This document shows positions 9,822 to 17,710 of a DNA stretch of 64,000 bases, one piece after another. The notes beneath the pieces were generated by a model. That model ran no database searches. It saw only the letters and a list, made by a program, of their open reading frames with translations, and was not told the origin of the DNA. The stretch comes from Alkalicoccus urumqiensis (GTDB lineage Bacteria; Bacillota; Bacilli; Bacillales; Salisediminibacteriaceae): positions 124,001 through 188,000 of the forward strand of contig NZ_PVNS01000005.1 of NCBI RefSeq assembly GCF_002993335.1, read 5' to 3'. Positions within the stretch are counted from its first letter, which is position 1, and each line of letters starts with the position of its first letter. Both the position numbers and the translations under genes were made by a program.

Positions 9822-9862
9822 CAGCACCCCCGGAAGGATGAATTCCTCCGGGGGTGCTTTCT
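9822..9862. terminator. Bidirectional terminator between the chemoreceptor gene and nsrR
   Basis: AGCACCCCCGGA pairs with TCCGGGGGTGCT around a short loop, with T on one side and A on the other. It separates two convergent genes. Confidence 0.85.
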
Positions 9863-9863
9863 G

Positions 9864-10307
9864 CTATTCCGGCTGCAGCTGCAGCAGTCCGGCAAGGGCC
9901 TGTTTGTTTTTCGTTATGTCGGCAAGCGTGTACTGATCCAGCACGTTCATATAAGCCTTCAGGGCGTCTCCTAATACGAACTGCAGCTGACACGCCGGGG
10001 TGATCGGACACTGATTGTTTTCCTGATCAAAGCACTCGACAATGTGAAAATTGTCTTCCGTATGACGCACAAGCGTACCGATATTAATATCCTCCGGTGC
10101 CTGGTTCAGGCGGATGCCGCCGTTTCTACCGCGGAGCGTTTCTATGTAACCGAGCTTCCCGAGCTGATACACCACTTTCATTAAGTGATTTTTTGATATA
10201 TGGTACGCTTCCGAAATTTCTTTAATCTGCGACAGTTCACCTTCCGGCTTTACCGTAACGTACATGAGTACGCGGAGTGAATAGTCGGTATAATGCGTTA
10301 AATGCAT
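9864..10307 (-). CDS. nsrR: NsrR, Rrf2-family nitric-oxide-sensing repressor
   Basis: Iron-sulphur transcription repressor that releases DNA when NO attacks its cluster. The 147 residues hold the Rrf2 winged helix (about 1-80, with LTHYTDYSLRVLMY and ISKNHLMKVVYQLGKLGYIE) and three cysteines at 92, 100 and 106, the positions that ligate the cluster in Bacillus NsrR. The start at 10307 was chosen because GGAGGAGA lies just before it; the open frame extends further upstream but without a start signal. Divergent from hmp, its classic target, with a candidate operator between them. Confidence 0.93.
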   Translation of the reverse strand: MHLTHYTDYSLRVLMYVTVKPEGELSQIKEISEAYHISKNHLMKVVYQLGKLGYIETLRGRNGGIRLNQAPEDINIGTLVRHTEDNFHIVECFDQENNQCPITPACQLQFVLGDALKAYMNVLDQYTLADITKNKQALAGLLQLQPE

Positions 10308-10389
10308 CGGTCTCCTCCTCCTTCTTTCGTTATTCATAAGTGTAGCATAGTTTATACAACGAACAGGAACAGAAAGGTGTTCACACAAT

Positions 10390-10408
10390 AGATGTATTTA
10401 ATATATTG
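10390..10408 (+). promoter_or_regulatory. Candidate NsrR operator in the nsrR/hmp intergenic region
   Basis: GATGTATTTAATATATTGC contains the imperfect dyad ATGTAT-TTA-ATATAT and resembles the AT-rich NsrR box known upstream of hmp in Bacillus. It lies 55 bases before the hmp start. Confidence 0.6.
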
Positions 10409-10463
10409 CTTTTAACCCTGCTGCATGGTTCAATGAAAGGAGAGAAACCAAGGAGGGATTTAC

Positions 10464-11645
10464 ATGCTTACAGAAACACAGAAAGAGACGATTAAAGCAA
10501 CCATTCCCGTACTGGAACAACACGGCACCGATGTCACGACCCATTTTTACAGCAGGTTGTTTGAGGATCATCCGGAGCTGCTGAACATTTTCAACCACGT
10601 TCATCAGGAAACCGGCGAACAGCCCCGCGCACTTGCCTACTCGCTGTATCAGGCAGCGGTGAATATCGACCAGCTCGAATCCATTCTTCCGCTCGTCCGT
10701 CAGGTGGCACATAAACACCGAAGTATCGGTGTGCAGGCGGAGCACTACCCCGTCGTCGGAGAATACCTGCTGAGGTCGATGCAGGAAAAACTCGGTCTGG
10801 ATGCAGATGACCCTGTCATTGAAGCATGGGGTGCTGCATACGGTATTATTGCAGACATTTTTATTCAGGTGGAAAAAGGAATGTACGACGCAGCAGGATG
10901 GGAAGGCTTTCAGCCGATGATCGTTGTCGACAAAGTGAACGAGAGCAGTGAAATCACCTCGTTTTATCTGAAGCGTGAAAACGACGAGCCGCTGCCTTCA
11001 TTTGAACCGGGTCAGTATCTCAGCATCCGCGCGGAGATTCCCGGCGAAAACTATCTTCATATCCGCCAGTACTCTCTTTCCGATGAGCCGGAACTTCCTT
11101 ACTACCGGATCAGCGTGAAACGGGAAGCCGGCCCTGACGGACGTGTTTCCAGCTGGCTTCATCAGCACGTAGAAGCAGGCGACACGATTTATGCGAGCGC
11201 ACCGGCCGGTGACTTCACGATGAAAGAAGGAAGCGGCGGCGCAGCGTTTATCGCAGGCGGAGTCGGGATCACCCCGCTTCTCAGCATGTTCAAGCAGGAG
11301 ACCACCAGACGTCCGGAACGTCCGCTGACGCTGATTCATGCCGTACGCAACGAAGCTGCTGCCGGCCTGCAGGAAGATGCAGCCAAAGCAGCTTCAGCAG
11401 GTATCCGTCGTCATTTCGTCGTATACGAGCATCCGGAACAGCCAGACGCCGGCGATGCTCAGGGCCGGATTACTCCTGCAATGCTTCAGGAGTTCCTCCC
11501 GGAAGACACAACAGAGATCTACTTGTGCGGGCCGGAAGCATTTATGACAGCCGTTTACACCCAGCTCCAGTCACTCGGATATAACGCAGAACAGATTCAT
11601 TACGAATACTTCGGTCCGGGTATGGCGCTTCCTGTAACAAACTGA
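10464..11645 (+). CDS. hmp: Flavohaemoglobin (nitric oxide dioxygenase)
   Basis: Cytosolic enzyme that oxidises NO to nitrate using O2 and NAD(P)H. Residues 1-140 are a globin with the proximal histidine in VAHKHRSIGV; about 150-255 is the FAD domain with RQYSLSDEP; about 260-393 is the NAD domain with GGVGITPLLSMF and YLCGPEAFM. At 393 residues it is full length. The start follows AAGGAGGGA. The divergent neighbour NsrR and the candidate operator indicate induction by NO. Confidence 0.97.
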   Translation: MLTETQKETIKATIPVLEQHGTDVTTHFYSRLFEDHPELLNIFNHVHQETGEQPRALAYSLYQAAVNIDQLESILPLVRQVAHKHRSIGVQAEHYPVVGEYLLRSMQEKLGLDADDPVIEAWGAAYGIIADIFIQVEKGMYDAAGWEGFQPMIVVDKVNESSEITSFYLKRENDEPLPSFEPGQYLSIRAEIPGENYLHIRQYSLSDEPELPYYRISVKREAGPDGRVSSWLHQHVEAGDTIYASAPAGDFTMKEGSGGAAFIAGGVGITPLLSMFKQETTRRPERPLTLIHAVRNEAAAGLQEDAAKAASAGIRRHFVVYEHPEQPDAGDAQGRITPAMLQEFLPEDTTEIYLCGPEAFMTAVYTQLQSLGYNAEQIHYEYFGPGMALPVTN

Positions 11646-11649
11646 TCGT

Positions 11650-11678
11650 TTTACTCAAAAGGTCCCATCCGCTATAAT
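11650..11678 (+). promoter_or_regulatory. Sigma-A promoter for the glutathione peroxidase gene
   Basis: TTTACT (-35), 17 bases, TATAAT (-10), about 20 bases before the ribosome binding site. The -10 is a perfect consensus. Confidence 0.75.
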
Positions 11679-11709
11679 GTAGAAAACGAAGCTCGTGGAG
11701 GGACGGCCC

Positions 11710-12174
11710 ATGACCAGTATTTATGATTTCACCGTAAAACTCGCCGACGGCACCGATCTGCCGCTTGAAAACTACCGCGGAAAACCATTCGTCATCGTCA
11801 ACACGGCTATGAACTGCGGACTTGCGCCGCAGTTTAAAGAGCTCCAGTCGATGCACGAAAATGGTCTGGACGTGCTCGGTGTTCCATGCAACCAGTTTTT
11901 AAATCAGGAACCGACGACAAATGAGGAAATGACCGAAACGTGCGAGAAAAACTTCGGTGTCACCTTCCCTTTAACACAGAAAGACTACGTCAACGGGCGC
12001 CGGACGATGCCGCTGTTTCAATTTTTAAAAGAACAGCAGCCGGGCTCGTTCGGGCGGGAAATCAAATGGAATTTCACCAAATTTCTCATCGATGCCGACG
12101 GCCGCGTTATCCGCCGCTATGCACCGAAAACGTCTCCCGGGAAAATTTTATCCGATCTGCCGGAATCAAATTAA
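11710..12174 (+). CDS. Glutathione peroxidase family thiol peroxidase (Cys type)
   Basis: Reduces hydroperoxides; in Bacillaceae such proteins usually take electrons from thioredoxin or bacillithiol systems rather than glutathione. The 154 residues show NTAMNCGLAPQF with peroxidatic Cys36 in place of selenocysteine, then NQF (the Gln-containing motif) and WNFTKFL (the Trp/Asn motif), so the usual catalytic set is present. The start at ATG 11710 is preceded by GGAGGG at seven bases; the GTG at 11695 would sit on top of that site. It has its own promoter and terminator. Confidence 0.93.
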   Translation: MTSIYDFTVKLADGTDLPLENYRGKPFVIVNTAMNCGLAPQFKELQSMHENGLDVLGVPCNQFLNQEPTTNEEMTETCEKNFGVTFPLTQKDYVNGRRTMPLFQFLKEQQPGSFGREIKWNFTKFLIDADGRVIRRYAPKTSPGKILSDLPESN

Positions 12175-12216
12175 AAAAACTGCTGCTTCCCTTATGTGGG
12201 AGGCGGCAGTTTTTCG
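12173..12216. terminator. Terminator between convergent gpx and the rlmA-like gene
   Basis: AACTGCTGCTTCCC pairs with GGGAGGCGGCAGTT around TTATGT, with A before and T after, so it can serve both strands. Confidence 0.88.
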
Positions 12217-13029
12217 TTAGTTCGTGAAGGCGTGCAGAATCGTAATATCTATCGTTACGGTTTCCGGCTGAAACGTCTCCGGCATAGCTGTATTCCACGT
12301 GAGCGGCGTCATTTTCCAGAGAAGGGCAGCAGATGCAGGGGTAAGCGGAGCATTCCAGGAAGTGTGTATTTCCTCTGCATGTGGAAACGCGTCGAAAAAG
12401 CCGCGGCGGACCTCTTCATTGGAGTAGGGCGCTTTTCCTGCGGCGGTTCGGAGCTCTGTTAAGTACGAAGTGTTCGGAATGACTTTGATAACACGTCCTT
12501 CCGGCTTAAGCATCCGCTTAAATTCCGTGTAATTCGCCGGCGAAAGGACATTAAGAATACCATCGAGCCTCCCGGATACCATCGGAGCGTCTGCCAGATC
12601 ACCGGCGGCGAACACCATGTCATCCGACTGTGCGGCGGCCATCTGGACAGCCGCTTTGGCATTGTCGATTCCGATGCCGTCGAATGTTTTCTTTTTACCA
12701 AGTGCGGTCAGGTGCGAACCTTCCCCGCAGCCTGCATCGAGCACCGTGCCGCCCTCCGGCAGAAGCGGCGTCAGGTTTTCGTAGAGCGGATCGTAAATTC
12801 CTTCCTGAAGTACGTCTTTTCTCGCCTGAAACAGTTCTTTCGAATAGTCATCGGCTCCTTTTCCGTTAAGCAGATGAACGTGCCCCTGCTTTGCGATCGG
12901 AAAGGTGTGGCCCGTCCGGCAGCGCAGGTCATTGTCTGACACGTAAAGTTCCTGCCGGCAGTGCGGACAGCGGAACAACGGAAACAATTCATCGATACGC
13001 AGGCGTCGTTTTTCTCGTTTACTCATCAT
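12217..13029 (-). CDS. RlmA-like rRNA (guanine-N1) methyltransferase
   Basis: SAM-dependent methyltransferase of 270 residues. The N-terminus carries a zinc-binding site of the RlmA type (CPHC ... CRTGH, about residues 27-47), then TFPIAKQGHVHLLNG, then a class I methyltransferase core with motif I VLDAGCGEGSHL and a downstream VLSPANYTEF. RlmA enzymes methylate a guanine in a loop of 23S rRNA and can change sensitivity to some antibiotics; the exact base cannot be read from sequence. The start at 13029 follows AAGGAG; the longer upstream frame has no support. Confidence 0.85.
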   Translation of the reverse strand: MMSKREKRRLRIDELFPLFRCPHCRQELYVSDNDLRCRTGHTFPIAKQGHVHLLNGKGADDYSKELFQARKDVLQEGIYDPLYENLTPLLPEGGTVLDAGCGEGSHLTALGKKKTFDGIGIDNAKAAVQMAAAQSDDMVFAAGDLADAPMVSGRLDGILNVLSPANYTEFKRMLKPEGRVIKVIPNTSYLTELRTAAGKAPYSNEEVRRGFFDAFPHAEEIHTSWNAPLTPASAALLWKMTPLTWNTAMPETFQPETVTIDITILHAFTN

Positions 13030-13116
13030 GATCGGTCGCTCCTTCAGTATATTGGAAATAAACACCGTTTTCTCCTGCCTTTTATCTGGGTATAGAAGGG
13101 CAGGAGGTGTACGGAA

Positions 13117-13563
13117 ATGGCTTTTGACTACAATGCAGATTTTGAGAACACCGATTTCCGCGAAGAGCCGCATAAATACCGTGTCGGCCGCGGGGAACAG
13201 GGTGTGTTGATGGTGGAGCCTTACAAGAGTGAGCTTCTCCCCCACTGGCGTTTTAAAACGCCGGATATCGCAAGGGAATCTGCGGATACATTATATCAGA
13301 TGTTTGAATCGTATAAAGAGAAGGATGATTTTGTCGGCATGGATATGGCGAGGAAGTTTATTCAGATGGGCTACACCCGTTCGCGGCGCTATGCCAATTA
13401 CAAAGGCGGAAAAAAATACAATAAAGACGGCAGCATCAAAGAGCGGCAGATCAATGAAGAGAAGGCAGAGTCCGCCCGCATTTTTGAAGAAACGTGGATT
13501 CAGGTCCGGGAGGATAAAGAGTATTTAGAGAAGAAAAAGGAACACCAGCGCCGCTACGGGTAA
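13117..13563 (+). CDS. DUF4385 family protein
   Basis: Small soluble protein of 148 residues recognised by the family sequence GRGEQGVLMVEPYKSELLPH followed by WRFKTPDIA, and GMDMARKFIQMGYTRSRRY. The family has no assigned biochemical function that I know. The protein is rich in charged residues, especially toward the C-terminus, and has no signal or membrane segment. Starts at ATG 13117 after GCAGGAGGTG. Its last codons form one arm of the terminator shared with the next, convergent gene. Confidence 0.85.
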   Translation: MAFDYNADFENTDFREEPHKYRVGRGEQGVLMVEPYKSELLPHWRFKTPDIARESADTLYQMFESYKEKDDFVGMDMARKFIQMGYTRSRRYANYKGGKKYNKDGSIKERQINEEKAESARIFEETWIQVREDKEYLEKKKEHQRRYG

Positions 13564-13578
13564 TGGTGTTCCTTTTAT
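13536..13578. terminator. Terminator overlapping the 3' end of the DUF4385 gene
   Basis: AAAGGAACACC inside the coding end pairs with GGTGTTCCTTT just after the stop, followed by TTATT. It also serves the convergent gene. Confidence 0.75.
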
Positions 13579-14024
13579 TGTGCGAGCTGAAACAGCTGTA
13601 CTATACTGTTTCCCTGCTGCCAGTAAAGCAGCAGCGCGCCGGCAAGACTGATGCCGGCTGCAAGGGCAGCCTTCCAGAACCCGCGCGCCTCTTCGTGCTT
13701 CCAGCCTTCCTTCCGCAGCTTTCGATAAAGAATGGATAACGAAGCCGTGAAAGCGAGAAAGATCAGTACATATAGAAGCTGCAGTTCCAGCTTCTCGTAC
13801 AGATGCTCTATATGAGACATCAGATATATTGTCCCCTGATCATTCTCCCCGGCGGAAATCTCGCCGTCAATCACCAGTCCCTCGGCGGTCAGTGTATGTT
13901 CATCCACCCGGTCCAGCTCCGTATGATACGGATGCAGGCCGGCACCGAACACAAGAAGCCAGAGGACGGCGAAAATACTCAGCGACATGCTGAACAACAG
14001 GTAAAAGCGCTGTTTTCTATTCAT
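13575..14024 (-). CDS. Hypothetical membrane protein with three predicted helices
   Basis: 149 residues, not recognised. Hydrophobic segments at about 6-29, 82-102 and 121-140; the region between the first two is predicted outside and is acidic (DRVDEHTLTAEGLVIDGE). It resembles small exported-loop membrane proteins but gives no family clue. ATG 14024 was chosen because GGTGGGG lies eight bases upstream; the open frame continues 21 bases further to a GTG. It may share a transcript with no other gene, being flanked by an ABC-F gene upstream on the same strand. Confidence 0.7.
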   Translation of the reverse strand: MNRKQRFYLLFSMSLSIFAVLWLLVFGAGLHPYHTELDRVDEHTLTAEGLVIDGEISAGENDQGTIYLMSHIEHLYEKLELQLLYVLIFLAFTASLSILYRKLRKEGWKHEEARGFWKAALAAGISLAGALLLYWQQGNSIVQLFQLAQ

Positions 14025-14098
14025 ACTGTGCTCCCCACCTTTCACGGTTATTTCCTGGGAAATAATTGCTTCTTACCAGAGTACGAATGCCGCTTTCT

Positions 14099-15607
14099 TT
14101 ACGTTTCAAGCTGTTTCTTTTTTTTCAGCAGTTTCTGGAACTCTTCCTCGAGCTCCGGGGAAGGCTCGGTGCTCAGCCGGCTTACTACATCGCTCAGCCT
14201 GGTCTCAAGGAGCAGCCTCTCATCCTCTGGTGCATCGGCCTCTTCCACCACAGACAGGCTTCCGTTTCGTATGTCCAATACGACATCTGCCGTACGCTCC
14301 ACAAAGCGCCGGTCGTGGGAAACGAGAAAAATCAGTCCGGGATATTCCTGAATCAATCCCTCCAGCGCTTCTACCGCCTCTAAATCCAGAAACGTAGTGG
14401 GTTCATCGAGAAGAAGGGCATTGCAGCCGCTGACAAACAGTGCTGCAAAAGATACTTTCCGCTTCTCACCGCCGCTCAGTTCTGCGGCCGGCACGTACAC
14501 CCGCTCCCCGCGGAAGCCGAGCCGGGCGAGCACGGTACGCACTGTTTCTTCCGGCTGTATGCTCTCTGCCATGACATACTCGAGCATTGTACCGCCGGTT
14601 TCCAATGCCCGTACATCCTGAACGGACCTGCCGAAGCGGAGCCAGGCCGGGACGTCTATATCGATTCCTTCATACAGCCGCTGCAGAAACGTCGTTTTGC
14701 CGCTCCCATTAGGGCCTGTTACTGCCACATGCTCCCCGTAGGAAAACGACATCGCCTCACTCGTCCAGAGCGTTCGGCCTCCGGCTTCGGCCGTACTTTT
14801 TTCAAGGCGGACGGCCGGACCGCTCCTCCGCTTTTCCGACCCGGGGAGCGTCATCTGCAGCGGACGCTCCTCAAACGGCTTTTCCACCGTATCCAATTTC
14901 TCCAGCCGCTGCTTCATTGCTCTTCCGGACTGCTGCATTTTTTTCTGTTTCTTGGCAAAGTAAGGCTTCGCTCCCGTAATTTTCGCTTCGGACCGGCTGA
15001 CATTTTTCGTGCTCGTTACCGCCTCCGCCCGCTGTTCTTTCATACGGACCGCCCGCTCCAGCTTTGCCTTTTCCTGCTGCTGGGTTTCGTAACTTCGTCT
15101 GTGGGCGAGATTCTTTTTTTCCTTCTCCTGTTTGTACGTGCTGTACGTTCCGGCCATAGCGTGGATCTCTCCGTCTTCCACACTCCATATCTTCGTACAG
15201 ACGGCATCCAGAAAAGCGCGGTCGTGGGAAATGACGAGAACAGCTCCGTTGAAGCTGCGGAGCTGTTCCTCCAGCCACTCCAGCCCGTCGGTATCCAGAT
15301 ACGTGGTCGGCTCATCGAGAAGCAGCAGGCCGCCCTCCCGGCGGAAAGCTTTCCGGAGCAGACGTTTCGTCGTTTCCCCGCCGCTTTCCGGTTTGGATTC
15401 ATCATGCAGCTGGGGGACATAGACCGGGTCCGTATAAAGCGTCACCCCTTCCTGTTCTGATGCGATCTTTTCCATAAGTGTCGTTTTGCCGCACCCGTTC
15501 GGCCCGATCAGACCGATCCGGTCTCCGGCATGGATCGTTTCGTGGCGGCACGTGATGAGTGTCCGGCCGGGAATACCGGCAGCCACTTCATGTAGTAAGG
15601 CGTACAT
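14099..15607 (-). CDS. ABC-F family ATPase (ribosome protection / antibiotic resistance type)
   Basis: Soluble protein of 502 residues with two ABC nucleotide-binding domains and no membrane span. Domain 1: Walker A GPNGCGKTTL, signature region SGGETTKRL, Walker B LLLDEPTTYLD. Domain 2: Walker A GPNGSGKTTFL, signature LSGGEKRK, Walker B LLLDEPTTFLDL. A lysine/arginine-rich linker of about 90 residues lies between them, as expected for the P-site tRNA interaction motif. ABC-F proteins of this size commonly rescue ribosomes from bound antibiotics. It is preceded by a leader with a terminator hairpin and a short upstream frame. ATG 15607 follows AAGGAGG. Confidence 0.9.
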   Translation of the reverse strand: MYALLHEVAAGIPGRTLITCRHETIHAGDRIGLIGPNGCGKTTLMEKIASEQEGVTLYTDPVYVPQLHDESKPESGGETTKRLLRKAFRREGGLLLLDEPTTYLDTDGLEWLEEQLRSFNGAVLVISHDRAFLDAVCTKIWSVEDGEIHAMAGTYSTYKQEKEKKNLAHRRSYETQQQEKAKLERAVRMKEQRAEAVTSTKNVSRSEAKITGAKPYFAKKQKKMQQSGRAMKQRLEKLDTVEKPFEERPLQMTLPGSEKRRSGPAVRLEKSTAEAGGRTLWTSEAMSFSYGEHVAVTGPNGSGKTTFLQRLYEGIDIDVPAWLRFGRSVQDVRALETGGTMLEYVMAESIQPEETVRTVLARLGFRGERVYVPAAELSGGEKRKVSFAALFVSGCNALLLDEPTTFLDLEAVEALEGLIQEYPGLIFLVSHDRRFVERTADVVLDIRNGSLSVVEEADAPEDERLLLETRLSDVVSRLSTEPSPELEEEFQKLLKKKKQLET

Positions 15608-15613
15608 ATGACT

Positions 15614-15629
15614 TCCTCCTTAAAGGAGG
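15614..15629 (-). promoter_or_regulatory. Ribosome-binding-site-sequestering hairpin before the ABC-F gene
   Basis: On the minus strand CCTCC-TTTAA-GGAGG can fold so that the AAGGAGG ribosome binding site of the ABC-F gene is paired. The stop codon of the upstream leader frame lies inside the loop. Confidence 0.5.
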
Positions 15630-15778
15630 CTGCTGCAGGAAAAAACACAAAAAAGCATGAGGAGCCACTCCCCATGCGCGTACGCTGTTTCTGGAGTGAT
15701 CCGGACGTGAAGCGTTCTTTCCGTACCTTTACCTGCAGCCAGCCCCTCGTTCTCTTTTCGGGCATGACAAAGAAACAT
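15620..15778 (-). CDS. Candidate leader peptide frame upstream of the ABC-F gene
   Basis: A 52-codon frame that starts at ATG 15778 after AGGAAA and reads through the terminator hairpin, ending in the loop of the hairpin that covers the ABC-F ribosome binding site. Its product (MFLCHARKENEGLAAGKGTE...) matches no protein I know and need not be functional as a protein. Ribosome stalling in such leaders is the known switch for several resistance ABC-F genes. A second frame starting at 15765 overlaps it, so the true leader is uncertain. Confidence 0.4.
   Translation of the reverse strand: MFLCHARKENEGLAAGKGTERTLHVRITPETAYAHGEWLLMLFCVFSCSSLL
15639..15677 (-). terminator. Attenuator terminator in the ABC-F leader
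   Basis: Minus strand GCATGGGGAG-TGG-CTCCTCATGC followed by TTTTTTGTGTTTTTT. It lies between the promoter and the ABC-F start, so it would stop transcription unless the leader refolds. Confidence 0.75.
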
Positions 15779-15865
15779 TCGTTTCCTTTTTCTGTGCAAG
15801 TAATGGGGCAGTACGGAAGTTACTTCATGTCGGCCGGAGTCACCCTTTCGTGTTTTGATACCGTT

Positions 15866-15895
15866 ATCATAATGAAATTCACCCGGAGTTGTCAA
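15866..15895 (-). promoter_or_regulatory. Sigma-A promoter for the ABC-F leader transcript
   Basis: TTGACA (perfect -35), 18 bases, TATGAT (-10) on the minus strand, about 90 bases upstream of the leader frame and 260 bases upstream of the ABC-F start. Confidence 0.7.
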
Positions 15896-15911
15896 GTTCT
15901 TCCTGATTTCA

Positions 15912-15920
15912 TGCTACAAT
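15912..15920 (+). promoter_or_regulatory. Extended -10 promoter element for the nhaC gene
   Basis: TGCTACAAT matches the TGnTATAAT extended -10 pattern 20 bases before the nhaC start; no good -35 is seen at the usual spacing. Confidence 0.45.
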
Positions 15921-15939
15921 CAGTGTCGGAGTGATGATA

Positions 15940-17262
15940 ATGACAATACATCAACCTTTTTCTATAAAGCAGATCATTTTTGTTTTCGCTGCGCTGCTCG
16001 TTCCGCTCGGTGCAGCGGTGTCCGGTTCGTTTCCCCTCTGGGCAGCGGTTCTGCCGGGAGCTGTCGTTCTTTTTATCATGCTTCAGAAAAAAGGCGCCTC
16101 CCCGCAGGACGTGCTTCGCTCGATACGACGCGGCGTTCTGCGGAACCGGCCGATCGCATGGCTGCTCGTATTTATCGGTCTGCTGCTTCCATCCTGGGCG
16201 TCCGCCGGCATCGTCAGTGATTTAAATGACCTGTTTCTCGCATCCGTTCCGGTTTCCTTTTTCCTGACAGCTTCTTTTTTGATCGCAGGTGCGATGTCGC
16301 TTACGGTCGGCAGTGCGATCGGCTCGCTAAGTATCGTCGGCATTCCGCTTATGAGTGCCGGCATGTCCCTTGGCCACGCGGAAGTTCTACTGGCCGGCGC
16401 CCTCGTATCCGGCGCCTTTATCGGCGACCGTACGTCCCCGCTGTCCAGTTCGTTTCAACTGCTTGCGTTCGCTGTGGAACTTTCGCCGCGGAACCATTTC
16501 CGGTCCATCCTGCCGACCCTTTTGGTCAGCACGGCTGTCAGTGCTGCCGTATTCGCCCTCCTCGACAGCGTGTACGCTGTATCAGGAGAGACAACCGGGT
16601 CGCTTCCGCCGGCAGGAAGTCTCCTCGTATCGCTGATTCCGCCGCTGCTTCTGTTCATACTGATTACAGCGGGGCGGTCCATGTACACATGCTTTACCAG
16701 TGCGATCGCAGCTGGAGTGCTGTTATACTTTCTGCGCGGCGGAGATGCCGCCGGGCTGCTGGAGGCCGCTTTCTTCGGGCTGAATACGATTAATGGACTG
16801 GCGGGGATGCTGCCGTTTGTGCTGTTTATCCTCGCTGTCGGCGCCTTCTGCCAGATGATCGAAGACGCCGGCATGCTCACCCCTCATCTGGAACGATTAT
16901 TTGAGCGGGTGCACAGCTTCCGGGCGGCGACTGTCGTTACCGTTCTCTGCGCGGCGGCCGTCTCCCTCGTCTCGCCGAATCAGTCCTTCCCTATTCTACT
17001 GACCGGACGGACGCTGCTTCCGCACTGGCGGACGCACTATTCCAGTGAAGGACTTGCGCGCATTCTTGCCGACTCCACCGTCGTGTTTGCCGGCATGGTT
17101 CCATGGAGTCTGCTTGCCATTCTCTGCGGCACGATCGTCGGTGTGCCGCCGATTCAGTACGTGCCGGCAGCCGTCTTTCTCTGGATCAGCCCGGCCGTCA
17201 CCATCCTGTGGAGCTTCCGGAGAAAGGCAGGGAGCAGTATTTCCACGGACAGTGTATCCTGA
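15940..17262 (+). CDS. nhaC: NhaC family Na+/H+ antiporter
   Basis: Membrane protein of 440 residues with about 11-12 helices. The segment GAFIGDRTSPLSSSF (about residues 148-162) matches the NhaC signature GD(K/R)xSPLSD, and LTVGSAIGSLSIVGIPLM fits the same family. NhaC proteins expel Na+ at alkaline pH. The ATG at 15940 is preferred because GGAG lies eight bases before it; GTG 15931 and ATG 15934 are too close to that site. Divergent from the ABC-F gene; followed by a weak terminator and a long repeat-rich gap. Confidence 0.88.
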   Translation: MTIHQPFSIKQIIFVFAALLVPLGAAVSGSFPLWAAVLPGAVVLFIMLQKKGASPQDVLRSIRRGVLRNRPIAWLLVFIGLLLPSWASAGIVSDLNDLFLASVPVSFFLTASFLIAGAMSLTVGSAIGSLSIVGIPLMSAGMSLGHAEVLLAGALVSGAFIGDRTSPLSSSFQLLAFAVELSPRNHFRSILPTLLVSTAVSAAVFALLDSVYAVSGETTGSLPPAGSLLVSLIPPLLLFILITAGRSMYTCFTSAIAAGVLLYFLRGGDAAGLLEAAFFGLNTINGLAGMLPFVLFILAVGAFCQMIEDAGMLTPHLERLFERVHSFRAATVVTVLCAAAVSLVSPNQSFPILLTGRTLLPHWRTHYSSEGLARILADSTVVFAGMVPWSLLAILCGTIVGVPPIQYVPAAVFLWISPAVTILWSFRRKAGSSISTDSVS

Positions 17263-17291
17263 ACGAATCTGTGCATTTATCCCGCTGCAGT

Positions 17292-17392
17292 AAAAAAAGC
17301 CCGGCAGAACCTGCCTGATTTTAAAAGAGTGAAATCTATTGAATGGTTTACCGCTTTCTGCCTGCATCTGCAGCCGTACGCGTTCTGGAGGG
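17292..17392 (+). repeat. Dispersed repeat Q1, copy 1 (terminator hairpin plus conserved tail)
   Basis: Starts with a weak hairpin GGCAG-AAC-CTGCC with A before and T after, then about 35 bases, then CTTTCTGCCTGCATCTGCAG and CCGTACGCGTTC. The same order and spacing recur at 52998-53077 and 54690-54786, and the tail alone at 52932-52968. The hairpin may terminate nhaC. Confidence 0.75.
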
Positions 17393-17437
17393 AACGAAGA
17401 CTGCAGGACGAGAGCAGGAGACGGCTTGGAGCAGAGT

Positions 17438-17460
17438 GGCCGCCTTAAGTTTCGGCGGCC
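17438..17460 (-). repeat. Hairpin adjoining box 9 of the type II array
   Basis: GGCCGCC and GGCGGCC form a perfect seven-base stem with a nine-base loop three bases beyond the array. An equivalent stem with a different loop is at 59266-59288 beside the other type II array. Confidence 0.7.
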
Positions 17461-17462
17461 GG

Positions 17463-17637
17463 TGGTCCGATGGCCTGGAAAGTTGGTCCGATTTGGTACG
17501 GCACGTGTTCCGATTTGGGCGGAAGATGGTCCGATACAATGCGCTTGGTCCGAAGAAGGCCGCTCCTGGTCCGCCAGGGGGGCTGCGGTGTTCCGATAAC
17601 GAGCCAGGCTGGTCCGCGGGCGGCTGTTTCTGGTCCG
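17463..17637 (-). repeat. Nine-box array, type II (CGGACCA), copy 1
   Basis: On the plus strand TGGTCCG or TGTTCCG starts at 17463, 17484, 17506, 17527, 17546, 17567, 17589, 17610 and 17631. Read on the minus strand (word CGGACCA/CGGAACA) the steps are 21, 21, 22, 21, 19, 21, 22, 21: five boxes, a short step, four boxes. No gene is supported here; frames across it lack ribosome binding sites and are broken by the uneven steps. Confidence 0.85.
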
Positions 17638-17710
17638 GTGTTTTTCAAATGACAGCAAACTGCCGCTCCGAAGCGTTCGCCAGGGACGGCGGTGGAATTT
17701 GTTCTCCGCT

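Noticed and set aside
15508-15765. Alternative leader frame for the ABC-F gene starting at 15765
   Set aside because: It lacks a ribosome binding site and runs into the ABC-F gene in the wrong frame; the frame starting at 15778 fits better.
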